Assembly: GCA_028386065.3 (NCBI GenBank) | Contig: JAKUCV010003654.1 | Location: forward strand, 12,813-76,812 | Length of the DNA stretch: 64,000 bases | Origin: Turnera subulata | Lineage: Eukaryota; Streptophyta; Magnoliopsida; Malpighiales; Passifloraceae | Direction: 5' to 3' | In this document: piece by piece, positions 1 to 14,089 of the stretch | How the letters are laid out: the number at the start of each line of letters is the position of its first letter | How positions within the stretch are numbered: position 1 is the first letter of the stretch | Notes under the pieces: model-generated | What the model was told of the DNA's origin: nothing | What the model saw: the letters and a program-made list of their open reading frames with translations, nothing else | Database searches by the model: none | Program-made: the position numbers and the translations under genes

Positions 1-287
1 AAGAGAGCTGAAGTTCATGTGACTTGAACTTTCAGGTTTAGGATTCTTGTGACTAGAATTCCTAGGTTGTAACGGTTTGTTAAGCACCCGTAAGCTTAAC
101 GTAGATAGTGAAATCTTCAAGTGAGACTTGAAGGGCTGGATTAGCCACACTAGTAGAGTGTGTGTGAACCAGGATAAATCGCTTGTGTCCTTCATTCTTT
201 TAATTCCACACTTATTTCCTGCGTATTTTGTTTTTATTCGATTATCGCTATTCACCCCCCTCTAGCTTAAGTCTATTGTTCCTAACA
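1..287 (+). mobile_element. Copia-type LTR, 3' part, truncated by window edge
   Basis: This looks like the 3' portion of a Ty1/Copia long terminal repeat, probably of the SIRE/Maximus kind. The cues are the run 'ctggattagccacactag' near 135, a T-rich stretch, then 'ttcacccccctctag' at 251-265, and an end in ...CCTAACA at 287. Plant Copia LTRs commonly close this way, with a terminal CA. A full element would carry a tRNA-Met primer site (TGGTATCAGAGC-like) directly after the LTR. None is present after 287, so this is either the right-hand LTR of an element lying off the left edge or a solo LTR. The 5' end and the target duplication cannot be seen. The call rests on recognised LTR texture rather than on a domain. 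Confidence 0.55.
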
Positions 288-587
288 AAAGGGACAAAAA
301 TTGAAACTCGAGGTACATAAAAAGGACACAGAAACTCCGGAGTATACGATCGGGACAAAAGGAAAACTCGAGGTATATAAAAGGTGCTTAACCCTTATAT
401 AGAATCCAAAAGAAAGTCCAAATATAAATTGAGCCACAATTCCTAATCTGCCAAAAGGATAGACTACTAAAAAAACCTATTATAATTTTAATGGGATAAA
501 TGCAAGGAAACAACAATATCAAGAGGATAAAAATATTTTGACTAATCAAAAATATATTAATAAGCCTATAGAAAAATGCAAGGATTA
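288..587. other. Unassigned AT-rich spacer between Copia LTR and satellite
   Basis: There is no gene here that I can support. The segment starts with a short imperfect duplication (listed separately) and continues as AT-rich sequence without similarity to the satellite unit. The satellite begins abruptly near 588 within its 'cacctcagatgagc' block. A minus-strand frame running from 831 to 388 crosses this boundary, and half of it is translated satellite, so I do not accept it as a gene. Confidence 0.5.
291..386. repeat. Two-copy imperfect duplication, 61-bp spacing
   Basis: 'gggacaaaa' followed by 'actcgaggta(c/t)ataaaa' occurs at 291 and again at 352, a period of 61 bp. The second copy is incomplete. 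It starts 4 bp beyond the proposed LTR end, so it may be flanking DNA into which the Copia element inserted. No function can be assigned. Confidence 0.55.
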
Positions 588-3500
588 ACACCTCAAATGA
601 GCACAAAATGTCCGGGGAAGGCATCCAAAAATCCTTATAAATCATTCCCATATTTTTGTGGAATCGTCTTAGGTAGCATTTGACATGGTGGATTTGGAGA
701 TTGCTCTTATGCATTGGTTCACTGGGCCATTGGTGCGCCACTGATGCGCTATTGGTGCCCCATTGGGGCGCTATTGGTGCGCCACTGGTGCGATTTTTGA
801 GTTTTGAGCTGAAATTTTGTACACAAACCAATAAAAATCCAATCCAAATACCTGGAAAATTTCAGAGTTTTCTGAGATGTAGAAGTCAGGCTTTTCATTT
901 TTGGAATAATTAAAATCCCTTAAATCGGGAAAAATGGAAAAGCATCCCAGATGAGCTCAAAATGTTCGGGGAAGGCATCCAAAAATTCTTATAAATCATC
1001 CCCATATTTTTGGAATCATGTTAGGTAGCATTTGACATTGTGGATTTGGAGATTTCTTATTGGTGCACCGTTGGTGCGCCATTGGGGCGCCATTGGGGCG
1101 CTATTGGTGCGCCATTGGTTCGATTTTTTAGTTTTGAGCTGAAATTTTTGATTTTTGAGTTTTGAGCTGGAATTTCAGATTTTTCTGAGTTGTAGAAGTC
1201 CGACTTTTTATTTTTGGAACAATTAGAATGCCGCAAATCAGGAAAAATGAGAAAGCACCTCAGATGTGCTCAAAATGTCCGGAGAAGGCATCCAAAAATC
1301 CTTATAAATCATCCCCATATTTGTGGAATCATCTTAGGTAGCATTTGACATGTTGGATTTGGAGATTGCTCATATGCATTGGTTCACTTGGCCATTGGGG
1401 CGCTATTGGGGCGCCATTGGTGCGCTATTGGAGCGCTAATGGTGCGATTTTTGAGTTTTGAGCTGAAATTTTGATTTTTGAGTTTCGAGCTGAAACTCTG
1501 TACACAAACCAATAAAAATTCAGTCCAACTACCAGCAAAGTTTCAGATTTTTCTGAGATTTGGAAGTCCGACCTTTTATTTTTGGAACAATTAAAATCCC
1601 GTAAACCTGGAAAATTGGAAAAGCACCTCAGATGAGCTCAAAATGTCCCGGGAAGGCAACCAAAAATCCTTATAAATTATTCCCATATTTGTGGAATCTT
1701 CTTTGGTAGCATTTGACAGGGTGGATTTGGAGATTGCGCTATAGGTGTGCCATTGATGCGCTATTGGGTCGCTATTGGTGCGCCATTGGTGCACCATTGG
1801 TGCAATTTTTGAGTTTTGAGCTAAAATTTTGATTTTTGACTTTTGTGCAAAAACTTTGTACACACGCCAATAAAAATCCAATCCAACTACCTGCAAAATT
1901 TAAATTTTTTGAGAAGTGGAAGTCCGACCTTTTATTTTTGGAACAATTAAAAACCGTTAAATTGGGAAAATTGGAAAAGCACCTCAGATGAGCTCAAAAT
2001 GTCCGGGGAAGGCATCCAAAAATCCTTATAAATCATTCCCATATTTTTGTTGAGTCGTCTTAGGTAGCATTTGACATGGTGGATTTGGAGATTGCTCTTA
2101 TGCAATGGTTCACTGGGCCATTGGCGCGCTATTGGGGCGCCATTGGTGCGCTATTGGGGCGCTATTGGTGTGCCATTTGTGCACCATCGGTGGGATTTCT
2201 GAGTTTTGAACTGAAATTTTAATTTTTGAGTTTTGAGGTGAAATTTTGTACACACACCAATAAAAATCCAATCCAACTACCTGTAAAATTTCAGATTTTT
2301 CTGAGACGTGGAAGTCTAACTTTTAATTTTTGGAACAGTTAAAATCCCGTAAATCAGGAAAAATGCAAAAGCACCTCAGATGAGCTCAAAATGTCCGGGG
2401 AAGGCATCCAAAAATACTTATAAATCATCCCCATATTTTTGGAATCATCTTAGAAAGCATTTGACCGGGTGGATTTGGAGATTTCTCATTGGTGCGCCAT
2501 TGGGGCGCTATTAGGATGATTTTTGAGATATGAGCTGAAATTTTGATTTTTGAGTTTTTAGCTGAAGTTTTTACACACCAATAAAAATACAATCCTTCTA
2601 CCTGCAAAATTTAAGACTTTTATGAGTTGTGGAAGTGCAAATTTTTTTTTTTGGAACAATTAAAATCCAGTAAATCGGGAAAAATGGAAAAGCCCCTCAT
2701 ATGAGCTCAAAATGTCTGGGGAAGGTATCCAAAAATCCTTATAAATCATCCCCATATTTTTGGAATCATCTTAGGTAGCATTTGACATGGTGGATTTGGA
2801 GATTGCTCTTATGCATTGGTTCACTGGGCCATTGGTGCGCCATTGGGGCGCCATTGGTGCGATTTTGAGCTTTGAACTGAAATTTTAATTTTTGAGTTTT
2901 GAGCTGAAATTTTGTAAAGAAAACAATAAAAATTCAATCCAACTACCTGCAAAATTTCAGCATATTCTGAGATGTGGAATTCTGGCTTTTCATTTTTGGA
3001 ACAATTAAAATCCTGTAAATCTGGAAAAATGTAAAACCACCCCAGATGAGCTCAAAATGTCCGAGGAAGGCATCCAAAAATCCTTATAACTCAATCCCAT
3101 ATTTTTGGAATCATGTTAAGTAGCATTTGACATGGTGGATTTGGAAATTGCTTATTGGTGAGCCATTGGTGGGCCATTGGGGCGCCAATGGTGCGCCATT
3201 GGTTCGATTTTTGAGTTTCGAGCTGGAATTTTTTTTTTTTGAGTTTTGAGCTGAAATTTTGAACACACACCAATAAAATTCTAATACAACTACCTGAAAA
3301 TGTTCAGATTTTTCTGAGATGTAGAAGTCCTACTTTTTATTTTTGGAACAATTAGAATCCCGCAAATCGGGAAAAATGGAAAAGCACCTCAGATGACCTC
3401 AAAATGTCCGGAGAGGGCATCCAAAAATCCTTATAATTCATCCCCATATTTATGGAATCATCTTAGGTAGCATCTGACAAGCTGGATTTGGAGATTAGGG

Positions 3501-5169
3501 CGCTATTGGGGCGCCATTGGTGCGCTATTGGGGCGCCATTGGGGCGTCATTGGTGCGCCTTTGGTGCAATTTTTGAGTTTTGAGCAGAAATTTTTAGTTT
3601 TAAGTTTTGAGCTGACATTTTATACACAAAACAAATCCAGTCCAACTACCTGCAAAATTTCAGATTTTTCTGAGATGTGGAAGTCTGACCTTTTATTTTT
3701 GGAACAATTAAAATCCCGTAAATCGGGAAAATTGGAAAAGCACCTCAGATGAGCTCAAAATATCCGGGGAAGACATCCAAAAATCCTTCTAAATCATTCC
3801 CATATTTTTGGAATCATCTTAGCTAGCATTTGACATAGTGGATTTGGAGAATGCTCTTATGCATTGGTTCACTGGGGCTTTGATGCGCCATTGGGGCGCT
3901 ATTGGTGCGCCAATGGTGCGATTATTGAGTTTTGAGCTGAAATTTTGAGTTTTGGGTTTTGAGCTGAATTTTTCTACAAAAACCAATAAAAATCCAATCC
4001 AACTACCTGCAAAATTTCAGAGTTTTCTCAGAAGTAGAACTCAGCTTTTCAATTAAAATCCCGTAAATCGGGGAAAATGGAAAAGCACCCCAGATGAGCT
4101 TAAAATGTCCAGGGATGGCATCCAAAACTCCTTATAAATCATCCCCATATTTTTGGAATCATGTTAGGTAACATTTGACATTGTGGATTTGGAGAATGCT
4201 CATTGGTGCGCTATTGGTGCAATTTTTGAGTTTTGAGCAGAAATTTTGATTATTGAGTTTCTGAGATGTGGAAGTCCGATCTTTTATTTTTGGAACAATT
4301 AAAATCCCATAAATCGGGAAAATTGGTAAAGCACCTCAGATGAGCTCAAAATGTCCGCGGAAGGCATCCAAAAAACCTTATAAATCATTCCCAAATTTAT
4401 GGAATCATCTTAGGTAGCATTTGACATGGTGGATTTGGAGATTGCTCTGATGCATTAGTTCACTGGGCCATTGGTGCGCTATTGGTGCCCCATTGGGGCG
4501 CTGTTGGTGCGCCAATGGTGTGATTTATGTGTTTTCAGCTGAAATGCTGATTTTTGAGCTGAAATTTTGTACACAAACCAATAAAATTCCAATCCAACTA
4601 CCTGCAAAATTTCAGAATTTTCTGAGATGTAGAAGTTAGGCTTTTCATTTTTGGAATAATTAAAATCCCGTAAATCGGGAAAAATAGAAAAGCACCCCAG
4701 ATGAGCTCAAAATGTCCGGGGAAGGCATCCAAAAACCCTTTTAAATCATCCCCACATTTTTTGAATCATCTTAGGTAGCATTTGACATGGTGGATTTGGA
4801 GATTGCTCTTATGAATTGGTTCACTGGGCCGTTGGTGTGCCAATTGTGCGCTATTGGGGCTCCATTGGTGCGATTTTTGACTTTTGAGCTGAAATTTTGA
4901 TTTTTGAGTTTTGAGCTGAAATTTGGTACACACACAATAAAAATCCAATCCAACTACCTGCAAAATTTCAGATTTTTCTGAGAAGTGGAAGTCCGAATTT
5001 TTATTTTTGGAGCAATTAAAATCCCGTAAATCGGGAAAAATGGAAAAGCACCCTAGATGAGCTCAAAATGTACGGGGAGGGAATCCAAAAATCCTTATAA
5101 ATCATCCCCATATTTTTGGAATCATCTTAGGTAGCATTTGACACGGAAGACTTGGAGACTTCTTTTATG

Positions 5170-8100
5170 CATTGGTTCACTGGGCCATTGGTGCGCTATT
5201 GGGGCGCCATTGGCGCGCCAATGGTGCGCTAATGGGGTGCCATTGGTGCGATTTTTGAGTTTTGAGCTGAAATTTTGATTTTTGAGTTTTTAGCTGAATT
5301 TTTATGCAAAAACCATTAAAAATCCAGTCCAACTAATTGCAAAATTTCAGATTTTTTTGAGATGTTGAAGTCCGACCTTTTATTTTTGGAACAACTAAAA
5401 TCCCGTAAATTGGGAAAATTTGAAAAGCACCTCAGATGAGCTCAAAATGTCCGGGGAAGGCATCCAAAATCCTTATAAATCAGTCCAATATTTGTGGAAT
5501 CATCTTAGGTAGTATTTGACTTGGTGGAATTGGAGATTGCTCTTATGCATTGCTTCACTAGGCCATTGGTGCGCTGTTAGTGCGCCATTGGTGCCGTATT
5601 GGGCCGCCATTGGTGCGATGTTTAAGTTTTGAGCTGAAATTTTGATTTTTGAGTTTTGAGCTGAAATTTTTGACACAAACCAATAATATCCCAATCCAAA
5701 ACCTGCAAAATTTCAGAATTTTCTGAGACATGGAAGTTTGACTTTTCATTTTTGGAACAATTAAAATCCTATAAATCGGGAAAAATGGAAAAGCACCCCA
5801 GATGAGATGAGAATGTCCGGGGAGGGCATCCAAAAATCCTTATAAATCATCCCCATATTTTTAGAATGATCTTATGTAGCAATTGACATGGTGGATTGGA
5901 AATTGCTCATTGGTGCACTGTTGGTGCGATTTTTGAGTTTTGAGTTGAAATTTTGATTTTTGGGTTTCGAGCTGAAATTTTATACACACACCGATAAAAA
6001 TCAAATCCAATTATATGCAAAATTTCAGATTTTTCTGAGATGTGGAAGTCCGGCTTTTTATTTTTGCAACAATTAAAATACCGTAAATCGGGAAAAATGG
6101 AAAAGCAACCCAGATGAGCTCAAAATGTCCTGGAAGGCATCCTAAAATCCTTATAAATCATCCCCATATTTGTGGAATCATCCTAGGTTGCATTTGACAT
6201 GGTAGACTTGGAGAATTTTCTTATGGATTGGTTCACTGGGCCAATGGTGCGCGATTGGGGCGCCATTGGTGCGCTATTGGGGCACCATTGGTGCGATTTT
6301 TAAGTTTTGAGCTGAAATTTCGATTTTTGGTTTTTGAGGTGAAATTTTATACACACACTGATAAAAATTCAATTCAACTACCTGAAAAATTTCAGATTTT
6401 TCTGAAATGTGGAAGTCCGAATTTTTATTTTTGGAAGAATTATAATCCAGTAAATCAGGAAAAATGGAAATGCACCTCAGATGAGCTCAAAATGTCCGGG
6501 GAAGGCATCCAAAAATCCTTAAAAAAAATCCCCCATATTTGTGGAATCATCTTAGGTATCATTTGACATGGTGGAATTGGAGATTGCTCATTGCTGCGCC
6601 ATTGGTGCGCTATTGGTGCGATTTTTGAGTTTCGAGTTCAAATTTTGATTTTTGAGTTTTGCGCTGAAATTTTGTAAACACACGAACAAAAATGCAGTCC
6701 AACTACCTGAAAAATTTCAGATTTTTCTGAGATGTGGAAGTCCGACTTTTTAATTTTTGGAACAATTAAAATCCCGTAAATTGGGAAAAATGGAAAAGCA
6801 CCTCAGATGAGCTCAAAATGTCTGGGGAAGGCATCCAAAAATCCTTATAAATCGTCCGCATATTTGTGGAATCTTCTTAGGTAGCATTTGACATGGTGGA
6901 ATTGGAGATTTGTTTTATGCGTTGGTTCACTGGGCCATTGGTGCGCCATTGGGGCGCCATTAGGGCCCTATTGGTGCGATTTTTGAGTTTTGAGCTGAAA
7001 TTTTGATTTTTGAGTTTTGAGCTGAAATTTTGTACACACACCAATAAAAATCCAGTCCAACTACCTGCACAATTTAAGATTTTCCTGAAATGTGGAAGTC
7101 CGACTTTTTATTTTTGGGACAATTAAAATCCCGTAAATCTAGAAAAAAGAAAAAGCACCTCAGATGAGCTCAAAATGTCCGAGCAAGGCATCCAAAAATC
7201 CATATAAATCACCCCCATATTTGTGGAATCATCATAGGTAGCATTTGACATGGTGGATTTGGAGATTGCTCTTATGCATTGGTTCACGGGTCCATTGGGG
7301 CGCCATTGGTGCGATTTTTAAGTTTAGAGCTGAAATTTTGATTTTTGAGTTTTGAGCTGAAATTTTTTACACAAACCAATAAAAACCCTATCCAACTACC
7401 TGCAAAATTTAAAAATTTTCTGAGAAGTGGAAATTCGACTTTTCATTTTTGGAACAATTAAAATCCCGTAATCGGGAAAAATGGAAAAGCACCCCATATG
7501 AGCTCAAAATGTCTGGAGACGGCTTCCAAAAATCCTTATAAATCATCCCCATATTTTTGGAACCATCTCATGTAGCATTTGACTTGGTGGATGTGGAGAT
7601 TGCCCATTGGTGCGCTATTGGTGCGATTTTTGAGTTTTGAGCTGAAATTTTGAATTTTGGGTTTTGAGCTGAAATTTTGTTCACACACCAATAAAAATCC
7701 AGTCCAACTACCTGAAAAATTTCAGATTTTTTTGAGAAATGGAAGCCCGACTTTTTATTTTTGGAACAATTAAAATCCCGTAAATCGGGAAAAATGGAAA
7801 AGCACCTCAGATGAGCTCAAAATGTCCGGCGAAGGCATCCAAAAATCCTTATAAATCATCCCCATATTTGTGGAATCATCATAGGTAGAATTTTACATGG
7901 TGTATTTAGACATTACTTTTATGCATTGGTTCACTGGGCCATTGGTGTGCTATTGGGGCGCCATTGGTGCGCTGTTGGCGCGCGATTGGGGCCTCATTGG
8001 TGCGATTTTTGAGTTTTGAGCTGAAATTTTGATTTTTGAGTTTTGCGCTGAATTTTTGCAGACACACCAACAAAAATCCAAACCTTCTACCTGTAAAATT

Positions 8101-8330
8101 TCAGACTTTTCTGAGATGTGGAAGTCCGAATTTTTATTTTTGGAACAATTAAAATCCCGTAAATTGGGAAAAATGGAAAAGCACCTCAGATGAGCTCAAA
8201 ATGTCCGGGGAAGGCATCCAAAAATTCTTAGGTAGCATTTGACATGGTGGATTTTGACATTGCTCTTATGCATTGGTTCACTGGGCCATTGGGGCGCTAT
8301 TGGGGCGCCATTGGCGCGCCATTGGGGAGC
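5170..8330 (+). repeat. Higher-order block A, nine units
   Basis: This is the first of two adjacent copies of a nine-unit block. Shared private variants include 'gtagtatttg' with 'ttggtggaattgg' (5,510 and 8,622), 'ggtagacttggagaatt' (6,207 and 9,312), 'atcgtccgcatatttgtgg' (6,851 and 9,961), the short dyad loop with 'ccccatatgagctc' (7,493 and 10,669) and the loss of about 30 bp giving 'aaaattctta' or 'aaaattccta' before 'ggtagc' (8,221 and 11,421). The offset to block B is 3,111 bp at the left and drifts to about 3,200 bp at the right as inner repeats change number. Edges are approximate. Confidence 0.85.
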
Positions 8331-11300
8331 CATTGGTGCGCTTTGGGGTGCCATTGGTGCGATTTTTGAGTTTTGAGCTGAAATTTTGATTTTTGAGTTT
8401 TTAGCTGAAATTTTATGCACAAACCAATAAAAATCCAGTCCAACTAATTGCAAAATTTCATATTTTTCTGAGATGTTGAAGTCTGACCTTTTATTTTTGG
8501 AACAATTAAAATCCCGTAAATTGGGAAAATTTGAAAGGCACCTCAGAGGAGCTCAAAATGTCCGGGGAAGGCATCCAAAATCCTTATAAATCAGTCCAAT
8601 ATTTGTGGAATCTTCTTAGGTAGTATTTGCCTTGGTGGAATTGGAGATTGCTCTTATGCATTGCTTCACTAGGCCATTGGTGCGCTGTTGGTGCACCATT
8701 GGTGCCGTATTGGGGCGCCATTGGTGCGATTTTTAAGTTTTGAGTTGAAATTTTGATTTTTGAGTTTTGAGCTGAAATTTTTGACACAAACCAATAAAAT
8801 CCCAATCCAACAACCTGCAAAATTTCAGAATTTTCTGAGACATGGAAGTTTGACTTTTCATTTTTGGAACAATTAATATCCCGTAAATCAGGAAAAATGG
8901 AAAAGCACCCCAGATGCGCTGAAAATGTCCGGGGAGGGCATCCAAAAATCCGTATAAATCATCCCCATATTTTTGGAATGATCTTATGTAGTATTTGACT
9001 TGGTGGATTGGAGATTGCTTATTGGTGCGCTACTAGTGCGATTTTTGAGTTTTGAGCTAAAATTTTGATTTTTGGGTTTTGAGCTGAAATTTTATGCACA
9101 CACTAATAAAAATCGAATCCAACTACCTGCAAAATTTCAGATTTTTCTGAGTTGTGGAAGTCTGGATTTTTATTTTTGCAACAATTAAAATACCGTAAAT
9201 TGGGAGAAACGGCAAAGCAACCCAGATGAGCTAAAAATGTTCTGGAAGGCATCCTAAAATCCTTATAAATCATCCCCATATTTTTGGAATCATCTTAGGT
9301 AGCATTTGACACGGTAGACTTGGAGAATTCTCTTATGGATTGGTTCACTGGGCCATTGGTGCGTGGTTGGGGCGCCATTGGTGCGCTATTGGGGCACCAA
9401 TGGTGCGATTTTTAAGTTTTGAGCTGAAATTTTGATTTTTGGTTTTTGAGCTGAAATTTTATACACACACCGATAAAAATCCAAGCCAACTACCTTCAAA
9501 ATTTCAGATTTTTCTGAATTGTGGAAGTCCGAATTTTTATTTTTGAAAGAATTAAAATCCTGTTAATCAGGAAAAATGGAAATGCACCTCAGATGAGCTC
9601 AAAATGTCCGGGAAGGGCATCCAAACATCCTTATAAATCATCCCCCAGATTTTTGGAATCATCTTATGTATCATTTGACATGGTGGATTTGGAGATTGCT
9701 CATTGCAGCGCCATTGGTGCGCTATTGGTGCGATTTTTGAGTTTCGAGCTGAAATTTTGATTTTTGAGTTTTGCGCTGAAATTTTGCACACACACGAATA
9801 AAAATGCAGTCCAACTACATGCAAAATTTCAGATTTTTTTGAGATGTGGAAGTCCGACTTTTTAATTTTTGGAACAATTAAAATCCCGTAAATCGGGAAA
9901 AATGGAAAAGCACCTCAGATGAGCTCAAAACGTCCGGGGAAGGCATCCAAAAATCCTTATAAATCGTCCGCATATTTGTGGAATCATCTTAGGTTGCATT
10001 TGACATGGTGGAATTGGAGATTTGTTTTATGCATTGGTTCACTGGGCCATTGGTGCGCTATTGGGGCGCCATTGGGGCGCTATTGGTGCGCTATTGGCGC
10101 CCTATTGGTGCGATTTTTGAGTTTTGAGCTGAAATTTTGATTTTTGAGTTTTGAGCTGAAATTTTGTACACACACCAATAAGAATCCAGTCCAACTACCT
10201 GCAAAAGTTCAGATTTTCCTGAAATGTGGAAGTCCGACTTTTTATTTTTGGAACAATTAAAATCCCGTAAATCTAAAAAAAAGAAAAAGCACCTCAGATG
10301 GGCTCAAAATGTCCGAGCAAGGCATCCAAAAATCCTTATAAATCATCCGATATTTGTGGAATCAACATAGGTAGCATTTGACATGGTGGATTTTGAGATT
10401 TCTCTTATGCATTGGTTCACGGGGCCATTGGGGCGCCATTGGTGCGCGATTGGGGCGCCATTGGTGCACTATTGGGGTGCTATTGGAGCGATTTTTGAGT
10501 TTTGAGCTGAAATTTTGATTTTTTAGTTTTGAGCTGAAATTTTTTACACAAACCAATAAAAACCCTATCCAACTACCTGCAAAATTTCAGAATTTTCTGA
10601 GAAGTGGAAGTTCGATTTTTCATTTTTGGAGCAATTAAAATCCCGTAATCGGGAAAAATGGAAAAGCACCCCATATGAGCTCAAAATGTCCAAGGACGGC
10701 ATCCAAAAATCCTTATAAATCATCCACATAATTTTGGAATCATCTTATGTAGCATTTGACTTGGTGGATTTGGAGATTGCCCATTGGTGCGCCATTGATG
10801 AGCTATTGTTGCGCTATTGGTGCGATTTTTGAGTTTTGAGCTGAAATTTTGATTTTTGGGTTTTGAGCTGAAATTTTGTACACACACCAATAAAAATTCA
10901 GTCCAACTACCTGAAAAATTTCAGATTTTTCTGAGATTTGGAAGCCCGACTTTTTATTTTTGGAACAATTAAAATCCGGTAAATCGGGAAAAATGGAAAA
11001 GCACCTCAGATGAGCTCAAAATGTCCGGCGAAGGCATCCAAAAATCCTTATAAATCATCCCCATATTTGTGGAATCATCATAGGTAGCATTTTACATGAT
11101 GTATTTAGACATTACTCTTATGCATTGGTTCACTGGGCCATTGGGGTGCTATTGGGGCGCCATTGGTGCGTTGTTGGTGCGCGATTGGGGCCTCATTGGT
11201 GCGATTTTTGAGTTTTGATCTGAAATTCTAATTTTTGAGTTTTGCACTTAATTTTTGCACACACACCAATAAAAAACCAATCCTTCTACCTGTAAAATTT

Positions 11301-11520
11301 TAGATTTTTTTGAGATGCGGAAGTCCGACTTTTTATTTTTGGAACAATTAAAATCACGTAAACCGGGAAAAGTGGAAAAGCACCTCAGATGAGCTCAAAA
11401 TGTCCGGGGAAGGCGTCCAAAAATTCCTAGGTAGCATTTGACATGGTGGATTTTGACATTGCTCTTATGCATTGGTTCACTGGGCCATTGGTGCGCTATT
11501 GGGGCGCCATTGGGTCGCCA
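8330..11520 (+). repeat. Higher-order block B, nine units, tandem copy of A
   Basis: This second copy of the nine-unit block directly abuts the first. All the private variants listed for block A return in the same order. The near-constant order with accumulated small differences shows one unequal exchange or replication event that duplicated nine units together, followed by divergence. Homology to block A fades inside the 11-mer run at about 11,520. Confidence 0.85.
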
Positions 11521-13110
11521 TTGGTGCGATTTTTGAGTTTTGAGCTGAAATTTTGATTTTTGAGTTTTGAGCTGAAATTTAGTACACAAACCAATAAAAA
11601 ACCAATACAAATACCTTCAAAATTTCAGATTTTTCTAAGAAGTGTAACTCTGACTTTTTATTTTTGGAACTATTAAAATCCCGTAAATCGGGAAAAATGG
11701 AAATGCACCTCAGATGACCTCAAAATGTCCGAGAAAGGCATCCAAAAGTCCTTATAAATCTTTCCAACATTTTTGGAATCATCTTAGGTAGCATTTGACA
11801 TGGTGGATTTGGAAATTGCTCATTGGTGCGCCACTGGTGCGCTATTGGTGCGCCACTGGTGCGCTATTGGTGCGCCAATGGTGCGCTACTGGTGCAAGTT
11901 TTGAGTTTTGTGCTGAAATTTTGTACACACATGAATAAAAATACAATCCAACTACCTGAAAAATTTCAGATTTTTATGAGATGTGGAAGTCCGATTTTTA
12001 TTTTTGGAACAATTAAAATACTGTAAATTGGGGAAAATGGAAAAGCACCTTAGATGAGCTCAAAATGTCCGGGGAAGGCTTCCAAAAATCCATATAAATC
12101 ATCCCCATTTTTGTGGAATCATCTTAGGTAGCATTTGACATGATGGGTCTAGAGATTGCTCTGAAGCATTGGTTCACTGGGCCATTGGTGCGCTATTGGG
12201 GCGCCATTGGTGCGCTATTGGAGCGCCATTGGTGCGATTTTTGTGTTTTGAGCTAAAATTTTGATCTTTAAGTTTTGAGCTAAAATTTTTCAGACCCACA
12301 AATAAATAGCCAATCTAACTTCCTGCAAAAGTTTAGATTTTTCTGAGACGTGGAAGTCCGACTTTTTATTTTTGGAACAATTAAAATCAAGTAAATCGGG
12401 AAAAATGGAAAAGCACCTCTGATGAGCTCAAAATGTCCGGGGAAGGCATCCAAAAATTCCTAGGTAGCATTTGACATGGTGGATTTTGACATTGCTCTTA
12501 TGCATTGGTTCACTGGGCCATTGGTGCGCTATTGGGGCGCCAATGGGTCGCCATTTGTGCGATTTTTGAGTTTTGAGCTGAAATTTTGATTTTTGATTTT
12601 TGTGCTGAAATTTAGTACACAAACCAATAAAAATCCAATACAAATACCTTCAAAATTTCAGATTTTTCTAAGATGTGTAACTCCGACTTTTTATTTTTGG
12701 AACAATTAAAATCCCGTAAATCGGGAAAATGGAAAAACACCTCAAATGACCACAAAATGTCCGAGGAAGGCATCCAAAAGTCCTTATAAATCATCCCAAT
12801 ATTTTTCGAATCATCTTAGATAGCATTTGACATGGTGGATTTGGCGATTGCTCATTGGTGCGCCACTGGTGCGCTATTGGTGCGACGTTGGGGCGCCATT
12901 GGGGCGCTATTGGTGCGCCAATGGTGCGCTACTGGTGCGAGTTTTGAGTTTTGAGCTGAAATTTTGAACACACATGAATAAAAATACAATTCAACTACCT
13001 GCAAAATTTCAGATTTTTATGAGATGTGGAAGTCCGAATATTTATTTTTGGAACAATTAAAATCCCGCAAATCGGAAGAAATGGAAAAACACATCAGATG
13101 AGCTCACAAT
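11395..13110 (+). repeat. Three-unit higher-order duplication, about 1.03 kb
   Basis: The deletion-bearing unit 'aaaattcctaggtagc' at about 11,422 recurs at about 12,450. It is followed in both places by a unit with 'gcgctactggtgc' and 'tacacacatgaataaaaat' or 'aacacacatgaataaaaat' (11,885-11,945 and 12,925-12,985). The period is about 1,030 bp, or three units. This block overlaps the right end of block B, so duplications of different sizes are nested. The second copy is followed only partly, to about 13,110. Confidence 0.75.
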
Positions 13111-14089
13111 GTCCGGGGAAGGCGTACAAAAATCCTTATATATCATCCCCATATTTTTGGAATCATCATAGGTCGCATTTTACATGGTGGATTCGGAAAT
13201 TGCTCTTATGCATTGGTTCACTGGGCCATTGGTGTGCTATTGGGGAGCCATTGGTTCGCTATTGTTGCGCCAATGGTGTGATTTTTGAGTTTTGTGCTGA
13301 AATTTTGTACACACACCAATAAAACTCCAATCCAACTACATGCAGAATTTCAAATTTTTCTAAGAAGTGGAAGTCCGATTTTTTATTTTTGGAACAATTA
13401 AAATCCCGCAAATCGGAAAAAATTAAAAAGCACGCCAGATGAGCTCAAAATGTCCGGGGAAGGCCCAAAAATCCTTATAAATCATCCCCATATTTGTGGA
13501 ATCATCTTAGGTAGCATTTTACATGGTGGATTTTGGGATTGCTCTTTGGTGCGCTATTGGTGCGATTTTTGAGTTTTGAGCAGAAATTTGCTTTTTTGAG
13601 TTTCGAGCTGAAATTTTCTACACGCACCAAAAAAATTCCAATCCATCCACCTGCAAAATTTCACATTTTTCTGAGAAGTGGAAGTCTGACTTTTTATTTT
13701 TGGAACAATTAAAATGCCGTAAACGGCAAAAGTGGAAAAGCACCTCAGATGACCTCAAAATGTCCGAGGAAGCCATCCCAAATTCCTTATAATTCATCCC
13801 CATATTTGTGGAATCCTCTTAGGTGGCATTTGACAAGGTGGATTTGGAGATTGCTCATTGGTGCGCCATAGGAGCGCTATTGGTGCGATTTTTGAGTTCT
13901 GAGCTGAAATTTTGTGCACACACGAATAAAAATCCAGTCAAACTACCTGCAAAATTTCAGATTTTTCTGAGATGTGGAAATCCTACTTTTTAATTTTTGG
14001 AACAATTAAAATCCCGTAAACAGGGAAAAATTTAAAAGCACCTCAAATGAGCTCAAAATGTCCAGGGAAGACATCCAAAAATCCTTATA

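Noticed and set aside
1..287. 5' LTR of a complete Copia element reading into the window
   Set aside because: No primer-binding site follows the LTR end and no gag or pol sequence lies to the right, so the element body is not inside this window.
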